From: Ptiloglossa arizonensis
Taxonomy: Eukaryota > Arthropoda > Insecta > Hymenoptera > Colletidae
NCBI RefSeq assembly: GCF_051014685.1
Contig: NW_027479459.1
Coordinates: 55,344-119,343, forward strand
Direction of reading: 5' to 3'
DNA: 64,000 nucleotides
The notes below the pieces were generated by a model, which worked only from the letters and a program-made list of their open reading frames with translations, was not told the origin of the DNA and did no database searches. Made by a program: the position numbers and the translations under genes. Of this stretch, positions 23,969 through 36,200 are shown piece by piece (position 1 is the first letter of the stretch; every line of letters starts with the position of its first letter).

Positions 23969-25667
23969 ACTCAAAATTTTCGCAGTTCTGATGCTCGAAA
24001 CGAATGACTACAACGGCCTAGGGGAGAAGTACGCATACCGTTGTAATCGGGCGAGTTTATACTTTCAGAAGCAACAGAAATTTTGCGGATTGGTCAATCC
24101 GTTCGCGAGATATGGCAGTTTGGAGGTAAGAAACGCTTGAGAAACTCAAAATTTTCGCAGTTCTGATGCTCGAAACGAATAACTAGAACGGCCTAGAGGA
24201 AAAGTACGCATACCGTTGAAATCGGGCGAGTTTCTACTTTCAGACGCAACAGAAATTTTGCGGATTGGTCAATCCGTTCTCGAGATATGGCAGTTTGGAG
24301 GTAAGAAACGCTTGAGAAACTCAAAATTTTCGCAGTTCTGATGCTCGAAACGAATAACTAGAACGGCCTAGGGGAAAAGTACGCATACCGTTGTAATCGG
24401 GCGAGTTTCTACTTTCAGATGCAACAGAAATTTTGCGGATTAGTCTATCCGTTCGCGAGATATGGCAGTTTGGAGGTAAGAAACGCTTGAGAAACTCAAA
24501 ATTTTCGCAGTTCTGATGCTCGAAACGAATAACTAGAACGGCCTGGGGGAAAACTACACCTACCGTTGTAATCGGGCGAGTTTCTACTTTCAGATGCAAC
24601 AGAAATTTTGCGGATTGGTCAATCCGTTCGCGATATATGGCAGTTTGGAGGTAAGAAACGCTTGAGAAACTCAAAATTTTCGCAGTTCTGATGCTCGAAA
24701 CGAATAACTAGAACCGCCTAGAGGAAAAGTGCGCATACCGTTGTAATCGGGCGAGTTTCTACTTTCAGATGCAACAGAAATTTTGCGGATTGCTCAATCC
24801 GTTCGCGAGATATGGCAGTTTGGAGATAAGAAACGCTTGAGAAACTCAAAATTTTCGCAGTTCTGATGCTCGAAACGAATAACTAGAACCGCCTAGGGGA
24901 AAAGTGCGCATACCGTTGTAATCGGGCGAGTTTCTACTTTCAGATGCAACAGAAATTTTGCGGATTGCTCAATCCGTTCGCGAGATATGGTAGTTTGGAG
25001 GTAAGAAACGCTTGAAAAACTCAAAATTTTCGCAGTTCTGATGCTCGACACGAATAACTAGAACGGCCTAGGGGAAAAGTGCGCATACCGTTGTAATCGG
25101 GCGAGTTTCTACTTTCAGATACAACAGAAATTTTGCGGATTGATCAATCCGTTCGCGAGATATGGCAGTTTGGAGATAAGAAACGCTTGAGAAACGCAAA
25201 ATTTTCGCAGTTCTGATGCTCGAAACGAGTAACTAGAACGGCCTAGGGGAAAAGTACGCATACCGTTGTAATCGGGCGAGTTTCTACTTTCAGATGCAAC
25301 AGAAATTTTGCGGATTGGTCAATCCGTTCGCGAGATATGGCAGTTTGGAGGTAAGAAACGCTTGAGAAACTCAAAATTTTCGCAGTTCTGATGCTCGAAA
25401 CGAATAACTAAAACGGCCTAGCGGAAAAGTACGCATACCGTTGTAATCGGGCGAGTTTCTACTTTCAGATGCAACAGAAATTTTGCGGATTGATCAATCC
25501 GTTCGCGAGATATGGCAGTTTGGAGATAAGAAACGCTTGAGAAACTCAAAATTTTCGCAGTTCTGATGCTCGAAACGAATAACTAGAACCGCCTAGGGGA
25601 AAAGTGCGCATACCGTTGTAATCGGGCGAGTTTCTACTTTCAGATGCAACAGAAATTTTGCGGATTG
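22982..25667 (+). repeat. Copy 1 of a 2.7-kb segmental duplication (3,325-bp spacing)
   Basis: From 22,982 to 25,667 I see the same sequence as in 26,307-28,992. The two lie 3,325 bp apart (19 x 175). Private changes shared at exactly this offset are GCCTGGGGG (24,541 and 27,866) and CAGATACAAC (25,116 and 28,441), together with the fused D/F' monomer at 24,844 and 28,169. The segment is about 15.3 monomers and cuts across the 11-mer, so it was copied as a block without regard to HOR limits. Confidence 0.88.
24844..25018 (+). repeat. Chimeric monomer D/F' (unequal exchange junction)
   Basis: The 5' part is class D (GAACCGCC, GTGCGC, GATTGCTCAATCC) and the 3' part is class F' (TATGGTAG, GAGGTAAG, TTGAAAAAC). 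In the canonical unit these belong to neighbouring monomers, D at 22,919 and F' at 23,094. The switch lies in the shared stretch between GCTCAATCC and TATGGTAG. The result is the loss of exactly one monomer, so the unit holding it has ten monomers. The identical chimera is found at 28,169, as part of the 3,325-bp duplication. Confidence 0.9.
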
Positions 25668-26243
25668 ATCAATCCGTTCGCGAGATATGGCAGTTTGGAG
25701 ATAAGAAACGCTTGAGAAACTCAAAATTTTCGCAGTTCTGATGCTCGAAACGAATAACTAGAACGGCCTAGGGGAAAAGTGCGCATACCGTTGTAATCGG
25801 GCGAGTTTCTACTTTCAGATGCAACAGAAATTTTGCGGATTGATCAATCCGTTCGCGAGATATGGCAGTTTGGAGATAAGAAACGCTTGAGAAACTCAAA
25901 ATTTTCGCAGTTCTGATGCTCGAAACGAATGACTACAACGGCCTAGGGGAGAAGTACGCATACCGTTGTAATCGGGCGAGTTTCTACTTTCAGAAGCAAC
26001 AGAAATTTTGCGGATTGGTCAATCCGTTCGCGAGATATGGCAGTTTGGAGGTAAGAAACGCTTGAGAAACTCAAAATTTTCGCAGTTCTGATGCTCGAAA
26101 CGAATAACTAGAACGGCCTAGGGGAAAAGTACGCATACCGTTGAAATCGGGCGAGTTTCTACTTTCAGACGCAACAGAAATTTTGCGGATTGGTCAATCC
26201 GTTCTCGAGATATGGCAGTTTGGAGGTAAGAAACGCTTGAGAA

Positions 26244-26418
26244 ACTCAAAATTTTCGCAGTTCTGATGCTCGAAACGAATAACTAGAACGGCCTAGGGGA
26301 AAAGTACGCATACCGTTGTAATCGGGCGAGTTTCTACTTTCAGATGCAACAGAAATTTTGCGGATTGCTCAATCCGTTCGCGAGATATGGCAGTTTGGAG
26401 ATAAGAAACGCTTGAGAA
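26244..26418 (+). repeat. Chimeric monomer Q/D (unequal exchange junction)
   Basis: This monomer starts like Q (GAACGGCC, GTACGC, following I) but ends like the second D (GATTGCTCAATCC, GAGATAAG, followed by F'). The L and first D copies that normally sit between are absent. The simplest reading is a misaligned exchange between Q and D that removed two monomers. Together with the D/F' chimera it accounts for part of the unit-length variation inside the core. Confidence 0.85.
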
Positions 26419-28992
26419 ACTCAAAATTTTCGCAGTTCTGATGCTCGAAACGAATGACTACAACGGCCTAGGGGAGAAGTACGCATACCGTTGTAATCGG
26501 GCGAGTTTCTACTTTCAGAAGCAACAGAAATTTTGCGGATTGGTCGATCCGTTCGCGAGATATGGTAGTTTGGAGGTAAGAAACGCTTGAAAAACTCAAA
26601 ATTTTCGCAGTTCTGATGCTCGACACGAATAACTAGAACGGCCTAGGGGAAAAGTGCGCATACCGTTGTAATCGGGCGAGTTTCTACTTTCAGATGCAAC
26701 AGAAATTTTGCGGATTGATCAATCCGTTCGCGAGATATGGCAGTTTGGAGATAAGAAACGCTTGAGAAACGCAAAATTTTCGCAGTTCTGATGCTCGAAA
26801 CGAGTAACTAGAACGGCCTAGGGGAAAAGTACGCATACCGTTGTAATCGGGCGAGTTTCTACTTTCAGATGCAACAGAAATTTTGCGGATTGGTCAATCC
26901 GTTCGCGAGATATGGCAGTTTGGAGGTAAGAAACGCTTGAGAAACTCAAAATTTTCGCAGTTCTGATGCTCGAAACGAATAACTAAAACGGCCTAGCGGA
27001 AAAGTACGCATACCGTTGTAATCGGGCGAGCTTCTACTTTCAGATGCAACAGAAATTTTGCGGATTGATCAATCCGTTCGCGAGATATGGCAGTTTGGAG
27101 ATAAGAAACGCTTGAGAAACTCAAAATTTTCACAGTTCTGATGCTCGAAACGAATAACTAGAACGGCCTAGGGGAAAAGTGCGCATACCGTTGTAATCGG
27201 GCGAGTTTCTACTTTCAGATGCAACAGAAATTTTGCGGATTGATCAATCCGTTCGCGAGATATGGCAGTTTGGAGATAAGAAACGCTTGAGAAACTCAAA
27301 ATTTTCGCAGTTCTGATGCTCGAAACGAATGACTACAACGGCCTAGGGGAGAAGTACGCATACCGTTGTAATCGGGCGAGTTTATACTTTCAGAAGCAAC
27401 AGAAATTTTGCGGATTGGTCAATCCGTTCGCGAGATATGGCAGTTTGGAGGTAAGAAACGCTTGAGAAACTCAAAATTTTCGCAGTTCTGATGCTCGAAA
27501 CGAATAACTAGAACGGCCTAGAGGAAAAGTACGCATACCGTTGAAATCGGGCGAGTTTCTACTTTCAGACGCAACAGAAATTTTGCGGATTGGTCAATCC
27601 GTTCTCGAGATATGGCAGTTTGGAGGTAAGAAACGCTTGAGAAACTCAAAATTTTCGCAGTTCTGATGCTCGAAACGAATAACTAGAACGGCCTAGGGGA
27701 AAAGTACGCATACCGTTGTAATCGGGCGAGTTTCTACTTTCAGATGCAACAGAAATTTTGCGGATTAGTCTATCCGTTCGCGAGATATGGCAGTTTGGAG
27801 GTAAGAAACGCTTGAGAAACTCAAAATTTTCGCAGTTCTGATGCTCGAAACGAATAACTAGAACGGCCTGGGGGAAAACTACACCTACCGTTGTAATCGG
27901 GCGAGTTTCTACTTTCAGATGCAACAGAAATTTTGCGGATTGGTCAATCCGTTCGCGATATATGGCAGTTTGGAGGTAAGAAACGCTTGAGAAACTCAAA
28001 ATTTTCGCAGTTCTGATGCTCGAAACGAATAACTAGAACCGCCTAGAGGAAAAGTGCGCATACCGTTGTAATCGGGCGAGTTTCTACTTTCAGATGCAAC
28101 AGAAATTTTGCGGATTGCTCAATCCGTTCGCGAGATATGGCAGTTTGGAGATAAGAAACGCTTGAGAAACTCAAAATTTTCGCAGTTCTGATGCTCGAAA
28201 CGAATAACTAGAACCGCCTAGGGGAAAAGTGCGCATACCGTTGTAATCGGGCGAGTTTCTACTTTCAGATGCAACAGAAATTTTGCGGATTGCTCAATCC
28301 GTTCGCGAGATATGGTAGTTTGGAGGTAAGAAACGCTTGAAAAACTCAAAATTTTCGCAGTTCTGATGCTCGACACGAATAACTAGAACGGCCTAGGGGA
28401 AAAGTGCGCATACCGTTGTAATCGGGCGAGTTTCTACTTTCAGATACAACAGAAATTTTGCGGATTGATCAATCCGTTCGCGAGATATGGCAGTTTGGAG
28501 ATAAGAAACGCTTGAGAAACGCAAAATTTTCGCAGTTCTGATGCTCGAAACGAGTAACTAGAACGGCCTAGGGGAAAAGTACGCATACCGTTGTAATCGG
28601 GCGAGTTTCTACTTTCAGATGCAACAGAAATTTTGCGGATTGGTCAATCCGTTCGCGAGATATGGCAGTTTGGAGGTAAGAAACGCTTGAGAAACTCAAA
28701 ATTTTCGCAGTTCTGATGCTCGAAACGAATAACTAAAACGGCCTAGCGGAAAAGTACGCATACCGTTGTAATCGGGCGAGTTTCTACTTTCAGATGCAAC
28801 AGAAATTTTGCGGATTGATCAATCCGTTCGCGAGATATGGCAGTTTGGAGATAAGAAACGCTTGAGAAACTCAAAATTTTCGCAGTTCTGATGCTCGAAA
28901 CGAATAACTAGAACCGCCTAGGGGAAAAGTGCGCATACCGTTGTAATCGGGCGAGTTTCTACTTTCAGATGCAACAGAAATTTTGCGGATTG
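26307..28992 (+). repeat. Copy 2 of the 2.7-kb segmental duplication
   Basis: This is the partner of 22,982-25,667. The left limit is set by GTACGC here against GTGCGC in the first copy. The right limit is the change from GATTGATCAATCC to GATTGGTCTATCC. Both limits fall inside monomers, as expected for recombination between misaligned satellite copies. No difference within the segment was found by eye, so the event is very recent. Confidence 0.88.
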
Positions 28993-30443
28993 GTCTATCC
29001 GTTCGCGAGATATGGCAGTTTGGATGTAAGAAACGCTTGAGAAACTCAAAATTTTCGCAGTTCTGATGCTCGAAACGAATAACTAGAACGGCCTAGGGGA
29101 AAACTACACCTACCGTTGTAATCGGGCGAGTTTCTACTTTCAGATGCAACAGAAATTTTGCGGATTGGTCAATCCGTTCGCGATATATGGCAGTTTGGAG
29201 GTAAGAAACGCTTGAGAAACTCAAAATTTTCGCAGTTCTGATGCTCGAAACGAATAACTAGAACCGCCTAGGGGAAAAGTGCGCATACCGTTGTAATCGG
29301 GCGAGTTTCTACTTTCAGATGCAACAGAAATTTTGCGGATTGCTCAATCCGTTCGCGAGATATGGCAGTTTGGAGATAAGAAACGCTTGAGAAACTCAAA
29401 ATTTTCGCAGTTCTGATGCTCGAAACGAATGACTACAACGGCCTAGGGGAGAAGTACGCATACCGTTGTAATCGGGCGAGTTTCTACTTTCAGAAGCAAC
29501 AGAAATTTTGCGGATTGGTCGATCCGTTCGCGAGATATGGTAGTTTGGAGGTAAGAAACGCTTGAGAAACTCAAAATTTTCGCAGTTCTGATTCTCGACA
29601 CGAATAACTAGAACGGCCTAGGGGAAAAGTGCGCATACCGTTGTAATCGGGCGAGTTTCTACTTTCAGATGCAACAGAAATTTTGCGGATTGATCAATCC
29701 GTTCGCGAGATATGGCAGTTTGGAGATAAGCAACGATTGAGAAACTCCAAATTTTCGCAGTTCTGGTGCTCGAAACGAATGACTACAACGGCCTAGGGGA
29801 AAAGTGCGCATACCGTTGTAATCGGGCGAGTTTCTACTTTCAGATGCAACAGAAATTTTGCGGATTGATCAATCCGTTCGCGAGATATGGCAGTTTGGAG
29901 ATAAGAAACGCTTGAGAAACGCAAAATTTTCGCAGTTCTGATGCTCGAAACGAGTAACTAGAACGGCCTAGGGGAAAAGTACGCATACCGTTGTAATCGG
30001 GCGAGTTTCTACTTTCAGATGCAACAGAAATTTTGCGGATTGGTCAATCCGTTCGCGAGATATGGCAGTTTGGAGGTAAGAAACGCTTGAGAAACTCAAA
30101 ATTTTCGCAGTTCTGATGCTCGAAACGAATAACTAAAACGGCCTAGCGGAAAAGTACGCATACCGTTGTAATCGGGCGAGCTTCTACTTTCAGATGCAAC
30201 AGAAATTTTGCGGATTGATCAATCCGTTCGCGAGATATGGCAGTTTGGAGATAAGAAACGCTTGAGAAACTCAAAATTTTCACAGTTCTGATGCTCGAAA
30301 CGAATAACTAGAACGGCCTAGGGGAAAAGTGCGCATACCGTTGTAATCGGGCGAGTTTCTACTTTCAGATGCAACAGAAATTTTGCGGATTGATCAATCC
30401 GTTCGCGAGATATGGCAGTTTGGAGATAAGAAACGCTTGAGAA

Positions 30444-31843
30444 ACTCAAAATTTTCGCAGTTCTGATGCTCGAAACGAATGACTACAACGGCCTAGGGGA
30501 GAAGTACGCATACCGTTGTAATCGGGCGAGTTTATACTTTCAGAACCAACAGAAATTTTGCGGATTGGTCAATCCGTTCGCGAGATATGGCAGTTTGGAG
30601 GTAAGAAACGCTTGAGAAACTCAAAATTTTCGCAGTTCTGATGCTCGAAACGAATAACTAGAACGGCCTAGAGGAAAAGTACGCATACCGTTGAAATCGG
30701 GCGAGTTTCTACTTTCAGACGCAACAGAAATTTTGCGGATTGGTCAATCCGTTCTCGAGATATGGCAGTTTGGAGGTAAGAAACGCTTGAGAAACTCAAA
30801 ATTTTCGCAGTTCTGATGCTCGAAACGAATAACTAGAACGGCCTAGGGGAAAAGTACGCATACCGTTGTAATCGGGCGAGTTTCTACTTTCAGATGCAAC
30901 AGAAATTTTGCGGATTGGTCTATCCGTTCGCGAGATATGGCAGTTTGGAGGTAAGAAACGCTTGAGAAACTCAAAATTTTCGCAGTTCTGATGCTCGAAA
31001 CGAATAACTAGAACGGCCTAGGGGAAAACTACACCTACCGTTGTAATCGGGCGAGTTTCTACTTTCAGATGCAACAGAAATTTTGCGGATTGGTCAATCC
31101 GTTCGCGATATATGGCAGTTTGGAGGTAAGAAACGCTTGAGAAACTCAAAATTTTCGCAGTTCTGATGCTCGAAACGAATAACTAGAACCGCCTAGGGGA
31201 AAAGTGCGCATACCGTTGTAATCGGGCGAGTTTCTACTTTCAGATGCAACAGAAATTTTGCGGATTGCTCAATCCGTTCGCGAGATATGGCAGTTTGGAG
31301 ATAAGAAACGCTTGAGAAACTCAAAATTTTCGCAGTTCTGATGCTCGAAACGAATGACTACAACGGCCTAGGGGAGAAGTACGCATACCGTTGTAATCGG
31401 GCGAGTTTCTACTTTCAGAAGCAACAGAAATTTTGCGGATTGGTCGATCCGTTCGCGAGATATGGTAGTTTGGAGGTAAGAAACGCTTGAGAAACTCAAA
31501 ATTTTCGCAGTTCTGATTCTCGACACGAATAACTAGAACGGCCTAGGGGAAGAGTGCGCATACCGTTGTAATCGGGCGAGTTTCTAATTTCAGATGCAAC
31601 AGAAATTTTGCGGATTGATCAATCCGTTCGCGAGATATGGCAGTTTGGAGATAAGCAACGCTTGAGAAACTCCAAATTTTCGCAGTTCTGATGCTCGAAA
31701 CGAATGACTACAACGGCCTAGGGGAAAAGTGCGCATACCGTTGTAATCGGGCGAGTTTCTACTTTCAGATGCAACAGAAATTTTGCGGATTGATCAATCC
31801 GTTCGCGAGATATGGCAGTTTGGAGATAAGAAACGCTTGAGAA
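30444..31843 (+). repeat. 8-monomer block F-I-Q-L-D-F'-E-R, copy 1 (1,400 bp)
   Basis: The block carries private changes shared with the next copy: CAGAACCAAC in F (near 30,541), GATTCTCGAC and GGGAAGAGTGCGC in E (near 31,516 and 31,548), and TTCTAATTTC in E (near 31,584). The following monomer is again F rather than G, which shows that this is a tandem duplication within the core unit. Confidence 0.9.
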
Positions 31844-33242
31844 ACTCAAAATTTTCGCAGTTCTGATGCTCGAAACGAATGACTACAACGGCCTAGGGGA
31901 GAAGTACGCATACCGTTGTAATCGGGCGAGTTTATACTTTCAGAACCAACAGAAATTTTGCGGATTGGTCAATCCGTTCGCGAGATATGGCAGTTTGGAG
32001 GTAAGAAACGCTTGAGAAACTCAAAATTTTCGCAGTTCTGATGCTCGAAACGAATAACTAGAACGGCCTAGAGGAAAAGTACGCATACCGTTGAAATCGG
32101 GCGAGTTTCTACTTTCAGACGCAACAGAAATTTTGCGGATTGGTCAATCCGTTCTCGAGATATGGCAGTTTGGAGGTAAGAAACGCTTGAGAAACTCAAA
32201 ATTTTCGCAGTTCTGATGCTCGAAACGAATAACTAGAACGGCCTAGGGGAAAAGTACGCATACCGTTGTAATCGGGCGAGTTTCTACTTTCAGATGCAAC
32301 AGAAATTTTGCGGATTGGTCTATCCGTTCGCGAGATATGGCAGTTTGGAGGTAAGAAACGCTTGAGAAACTCAAAATTTTCGCAGTTCTGATGCTCGAAA
32401 CGAATAACTAGAACGGCCTAGGGAAAACTACACCTACCGTTGTAATCGGGCGAGTTTCTACTTTCAGATGCAACAGAAATTTTGCGGATTGGTCAATCCG
32501 TTCGCGATATATGGCAGTTTGGAGGTAAGAAACGCTTGAGAAACTCAAAATTTTCGCAGTTCTGATGCTCGAAACGAATAACTAGAACCGCCTAGGGGAA
32601 AAGTGCGCATACCGTTGTAATCGGGCGAGTTTCTACTTTCAGATGCAACAGAAATTTTGCGGATTGCTCAATCCGTTCGCGAGATATGGCAGTTTGGAGA
32701 TAAGAAACGCTTGAGAAACTCAAAATTTTCGCAGTTCTGATGCTCGAAACGAATGACTACAACGGCCTAGGGGAGAAGTACGCATACCGTTGTAATCGGG
32801 CGAGTTTCTACTTTCAGAAGCAACAGAAATTTTGCGGATTGGTCGATCCGTTCGCGAGATATGGTAGTTTGGAGGTAAGAAACGCTTGAGAAACTCAAAA
32901 TTTTCGCAGTTCTGATTCTCGACACGAATAACTAGAACGGCCTAGGGGAAGAGTGCGCATACCGTTGTAATCGGGCGAGTTTCTAATTTCAGATGCAACA
33001 GAAATTTTGCGGATTGATCAATCCGTTCGCGAGATATGGCAGTTTGGAGATAAGCAACGCTTGAGAAACTCCAAATTTTCGCAGTTCTGGTGCTCGAAAC
33101 GAATGACTACAACGGCCTAGGGGAAAAGTGCGCATACCGTTGTAATCGGGCGAGTTTCTACTTTCAGATGCAACAGAAATTTTGCGGATTGATCAATCCG
33201 TTCGCGAGATATGGCAGTTTGGAGATAAGAAACGCTTGAGAA
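31844..33242 (+). repeat. 8-monomer block F-I-Q-L-D-F'-E-R, copy 2 (1,399 bp)
   Basis: Same order and private changes as the block just before it (CAGAACCAAC, GATTCTCGAC, GGGAAGAGTGCGC, TTCTAATTTC). It is one base shorter because L at 32,369 has lost a G (GGCCTAGGGAAAAC). R here reads CTGGTGCTC and the first copy reads CTGATGCTC. After it the unit continues normally with G, H and P'. The H copy at 33,418 is also 174 bp (CTAGCGGAAAGTAC). Confidence 0.9.
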
Positions 33243-36200
33243 ACGCAAAATTTTCGCAGTTCTGATGCTCGAAACGAGTAACTAGAACGGCCTAGGGGAA
33301 AAGTACGCATACCGTTGTAATCGGGCGAGTTTCTACTTTCAGATGCAACAGAAATTTTGCGGATTGGTCAATCCGTTCGCGAGATATGGCAGTTTGGAGG
33401 TAAGAAACGCTTGAGAAACTCAAAATTTTCGCAGTTCTGATGCTCGAAACGAATAACTAAAACGGCCTAGCGGAAAGTACGCATACCGTTGTAATCGGGC
33501 GAGCTTCTACTTTCAGATGCAACAGAAATTTTGCGGATTGATCAATCCGTTCGCGAGATATGGCAGTTTGGAGATAAGAAACGCTTGAGAAACTCAAAAT
33601 TTTCACAGTTCTGATGCTCGAAACGAATAACTAGAACGGCCTAGGGGAAAAGTGCGCATACCGTTGTAATCGGGCGAGTTTCTACTTTCAGATGCAACAG
33701 AAATTTTGCGGATTGATCAATCCGTTCGCGAGATATGGCAGTTTGGAGATAAGAAACGCTTGAGAAACTCAAAATTTTCGCAGTTCTGATGCTCGAAACG
33801 AATGACTACAACGGCCTAGGGGAGAAGTACGCATACCGTTGTAATCGGGCGAGTTTATACTTTCAGAAGCAACAGAAATTTTGCGGATTGGTCAATCCGT
33901 TCGCGAGATATGGCAGTTTGGAGGTAAGAAACGCTTGAGAAACTCAAAATTTTCGCAGTTCTGATGCTCGAAACGAATAACTAGAACGGCCTAGAGGAAA
34001 AGTACGCATACCGTTGAAATCGGGCGAGTTTCTACTTTCAGACGCAACAGAAATTTTGCGGATTGGTCAATCCGTTCTCGAGATATGGCAGTTTGGAGGT
34101 AAGAAACGCTTGAGAAACTCAAAATTTTCGCAGTTCTGATGCTCGAAACGAATAACTAGAACGGCCTAGGGGAAAAGTACGCATACCGTTGTAATCGGGC
34201 GAGTTTCTACTTTCAGATGCAACAGAAATTTTGCGGATTAGTCTATCCGTTCGCGAGATATGGCAGTATGGAGGTAAGAAACGCTTGAGAAACTCAAAAT
34301 TTTCGCAGTTCTGATGCTCGAAACGAATAACTAGAACGGCCTAGGGGAAAACTACACCTACCGTTGTAATCGGGCGAGTTTCTACTTTCAGATGCAACAG
34401 AAATTTTGCGGATTGGTCAATCCGTTCGCGATATATGGCAGTTTGGAGGTAAGAAACGCTTGAGAAACTCAAAATTTTCGCAGTTCTGATGCTCGAAACG
34501 AATAACTAGAACCGCCTAGAGGAAAAGTGCGCATACCGTTGTAATCGGGCGAGTTTCTACTTTCAGATGCAACAGAAATTTTGCGGATTGCTCAATCCGT
34601 TCGCGAGATATGGCAGTTTGGAGATAAGAAACGCTTGAGAAACTCAAAATTTTCGAAGTTCTGATGCTCGAAACGAATAACTAGAACCGCCTAGGGGAAA
34701 AGTGCGCATACCGTTGTAATCGGGCGAGTTTCTACTTTCAGATGCAACAGAAATTTTGCGGATTGCTCAATCCGTTCGCGAGATATGGCAGTTTGGAGAT
34801 AAGAAACGCTTGAGAAACTCAAAATTTTCGCAGTTCTGATGCTCGAAACGAATGACTACAACGGCCTAGGGGAGAAGTACGCATACCGTTGTAATCGGGC
34901 GAGTTTCTACTTTCAGAAGCAACAGAAATTTTGCGGATTGGTCGATCCGTTCGCGAGATATGGTAGTTTGGAGGTAAGAAACGCTTGAAAAACTCAAAAT
35001 TTTCGCAGTTCTGATGCTCGACACGAATAACTAGAACGGCCTAGGGGAAAAGTGCGCATACCGTTGTAATCGGGCGAGTTTCTACTTTCAGATGCAACAG
35101 AAATTTTGCGGATTGATCAATCCGTTCGCGAGATATGGCAGTTTGGAGATAAGAAACGCTTGAGAAACGCAAAATTTTCGCAGTTCTGATGCTCGAAACG
35201 AGTAACTAGAACGGCCTAGGGGAAAAGTACGCATACCGTTGTAATCGGGCGAGTTTCTACTTTCAGATGCAACAGAAATTTTGCGGATTGGTCAATCCGT
35301 TCGCGAGATATGGCAGTTTGGAGGTAAGAAACGCTTGAGAAACTCAAAATTTTCGCAGTTCTGATGCTCGAAACGAATAACTAAAACGGCCTAGCGGAAA
35401 AGTACGCATACCGTTGTAATCGGGCGAGTTTCTACTTTCAGATGCAACAGAAATTTTGCGGATTGATCAATCCGTTCGCGAGATATGGCAGTTTGGAGAT
35501 AAGAAACGCTTGAGAAACTCAAAATTTTCGCAGTTCTGATGCTCGAAACGAATAACTAGAACCGCCTAGGGGAAAAGTGCGCATACCGTTGTAATCGGGC
35601 GAGTTTCTACTTTCAGATGCAACAGAAATTTTGCGGATTGCTCAATCCGTTCGCGAGATATGGCAGTTTGGAGATAAGAAACGCTTGAGAAACTCAAAAT
35701 TTTCGCAGTTCTGATGCTCGAAACGAATGACTACAACGGCCTAGGGGAGAAGTACGCATACCGTTGTAATCGGGCGAGTTTCTACTTTCGGAAGCAACAG
35801 AAATTTTGCGGATTGGTCGATCCGTTCGCGAGATATGGTAGTTTGGAGGTAAGAAACGCTTGAAAAACTCAAAATTTTCGCAGTTCTGATGCTCGACACG
35901 AATAACTAGAACGGCCTAGGGGAAAAGTGCGCATACCGTTGTAATCGGGCGAGTTTCTACTTTCAGATGCAACAGAAATTTTGCGGATTGATCAATCCGT
36001 TCGCGAGATATGGCAGTTTGGAGATAAGAAACGCTTGAGAAACTCCAAATTTTCGCAGTTCTGGTGCTCGAAACGAATGACTACAACGGCCTAGGGGAAA
36101 AGTGCGCATACCGTTGTAATCGGGCGAGTTTCTACTTTCAGATGCAACAGAAATTTTGCGGATTGATCAATCCGTTCGCGAGATATGGCAGTTTGGAGAT

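Noticed and set aside
24321..24674. The longest frame type, 117 codons, present identically at 24,321 and 27,646 on the minus strand
   Set aside because: The identity is due to the 3,325-bp segmental duplication and not to conserved coding. The frame runs across Q and L monomers where GCCTGGGGG removes a stop (CTAG to CTGG).
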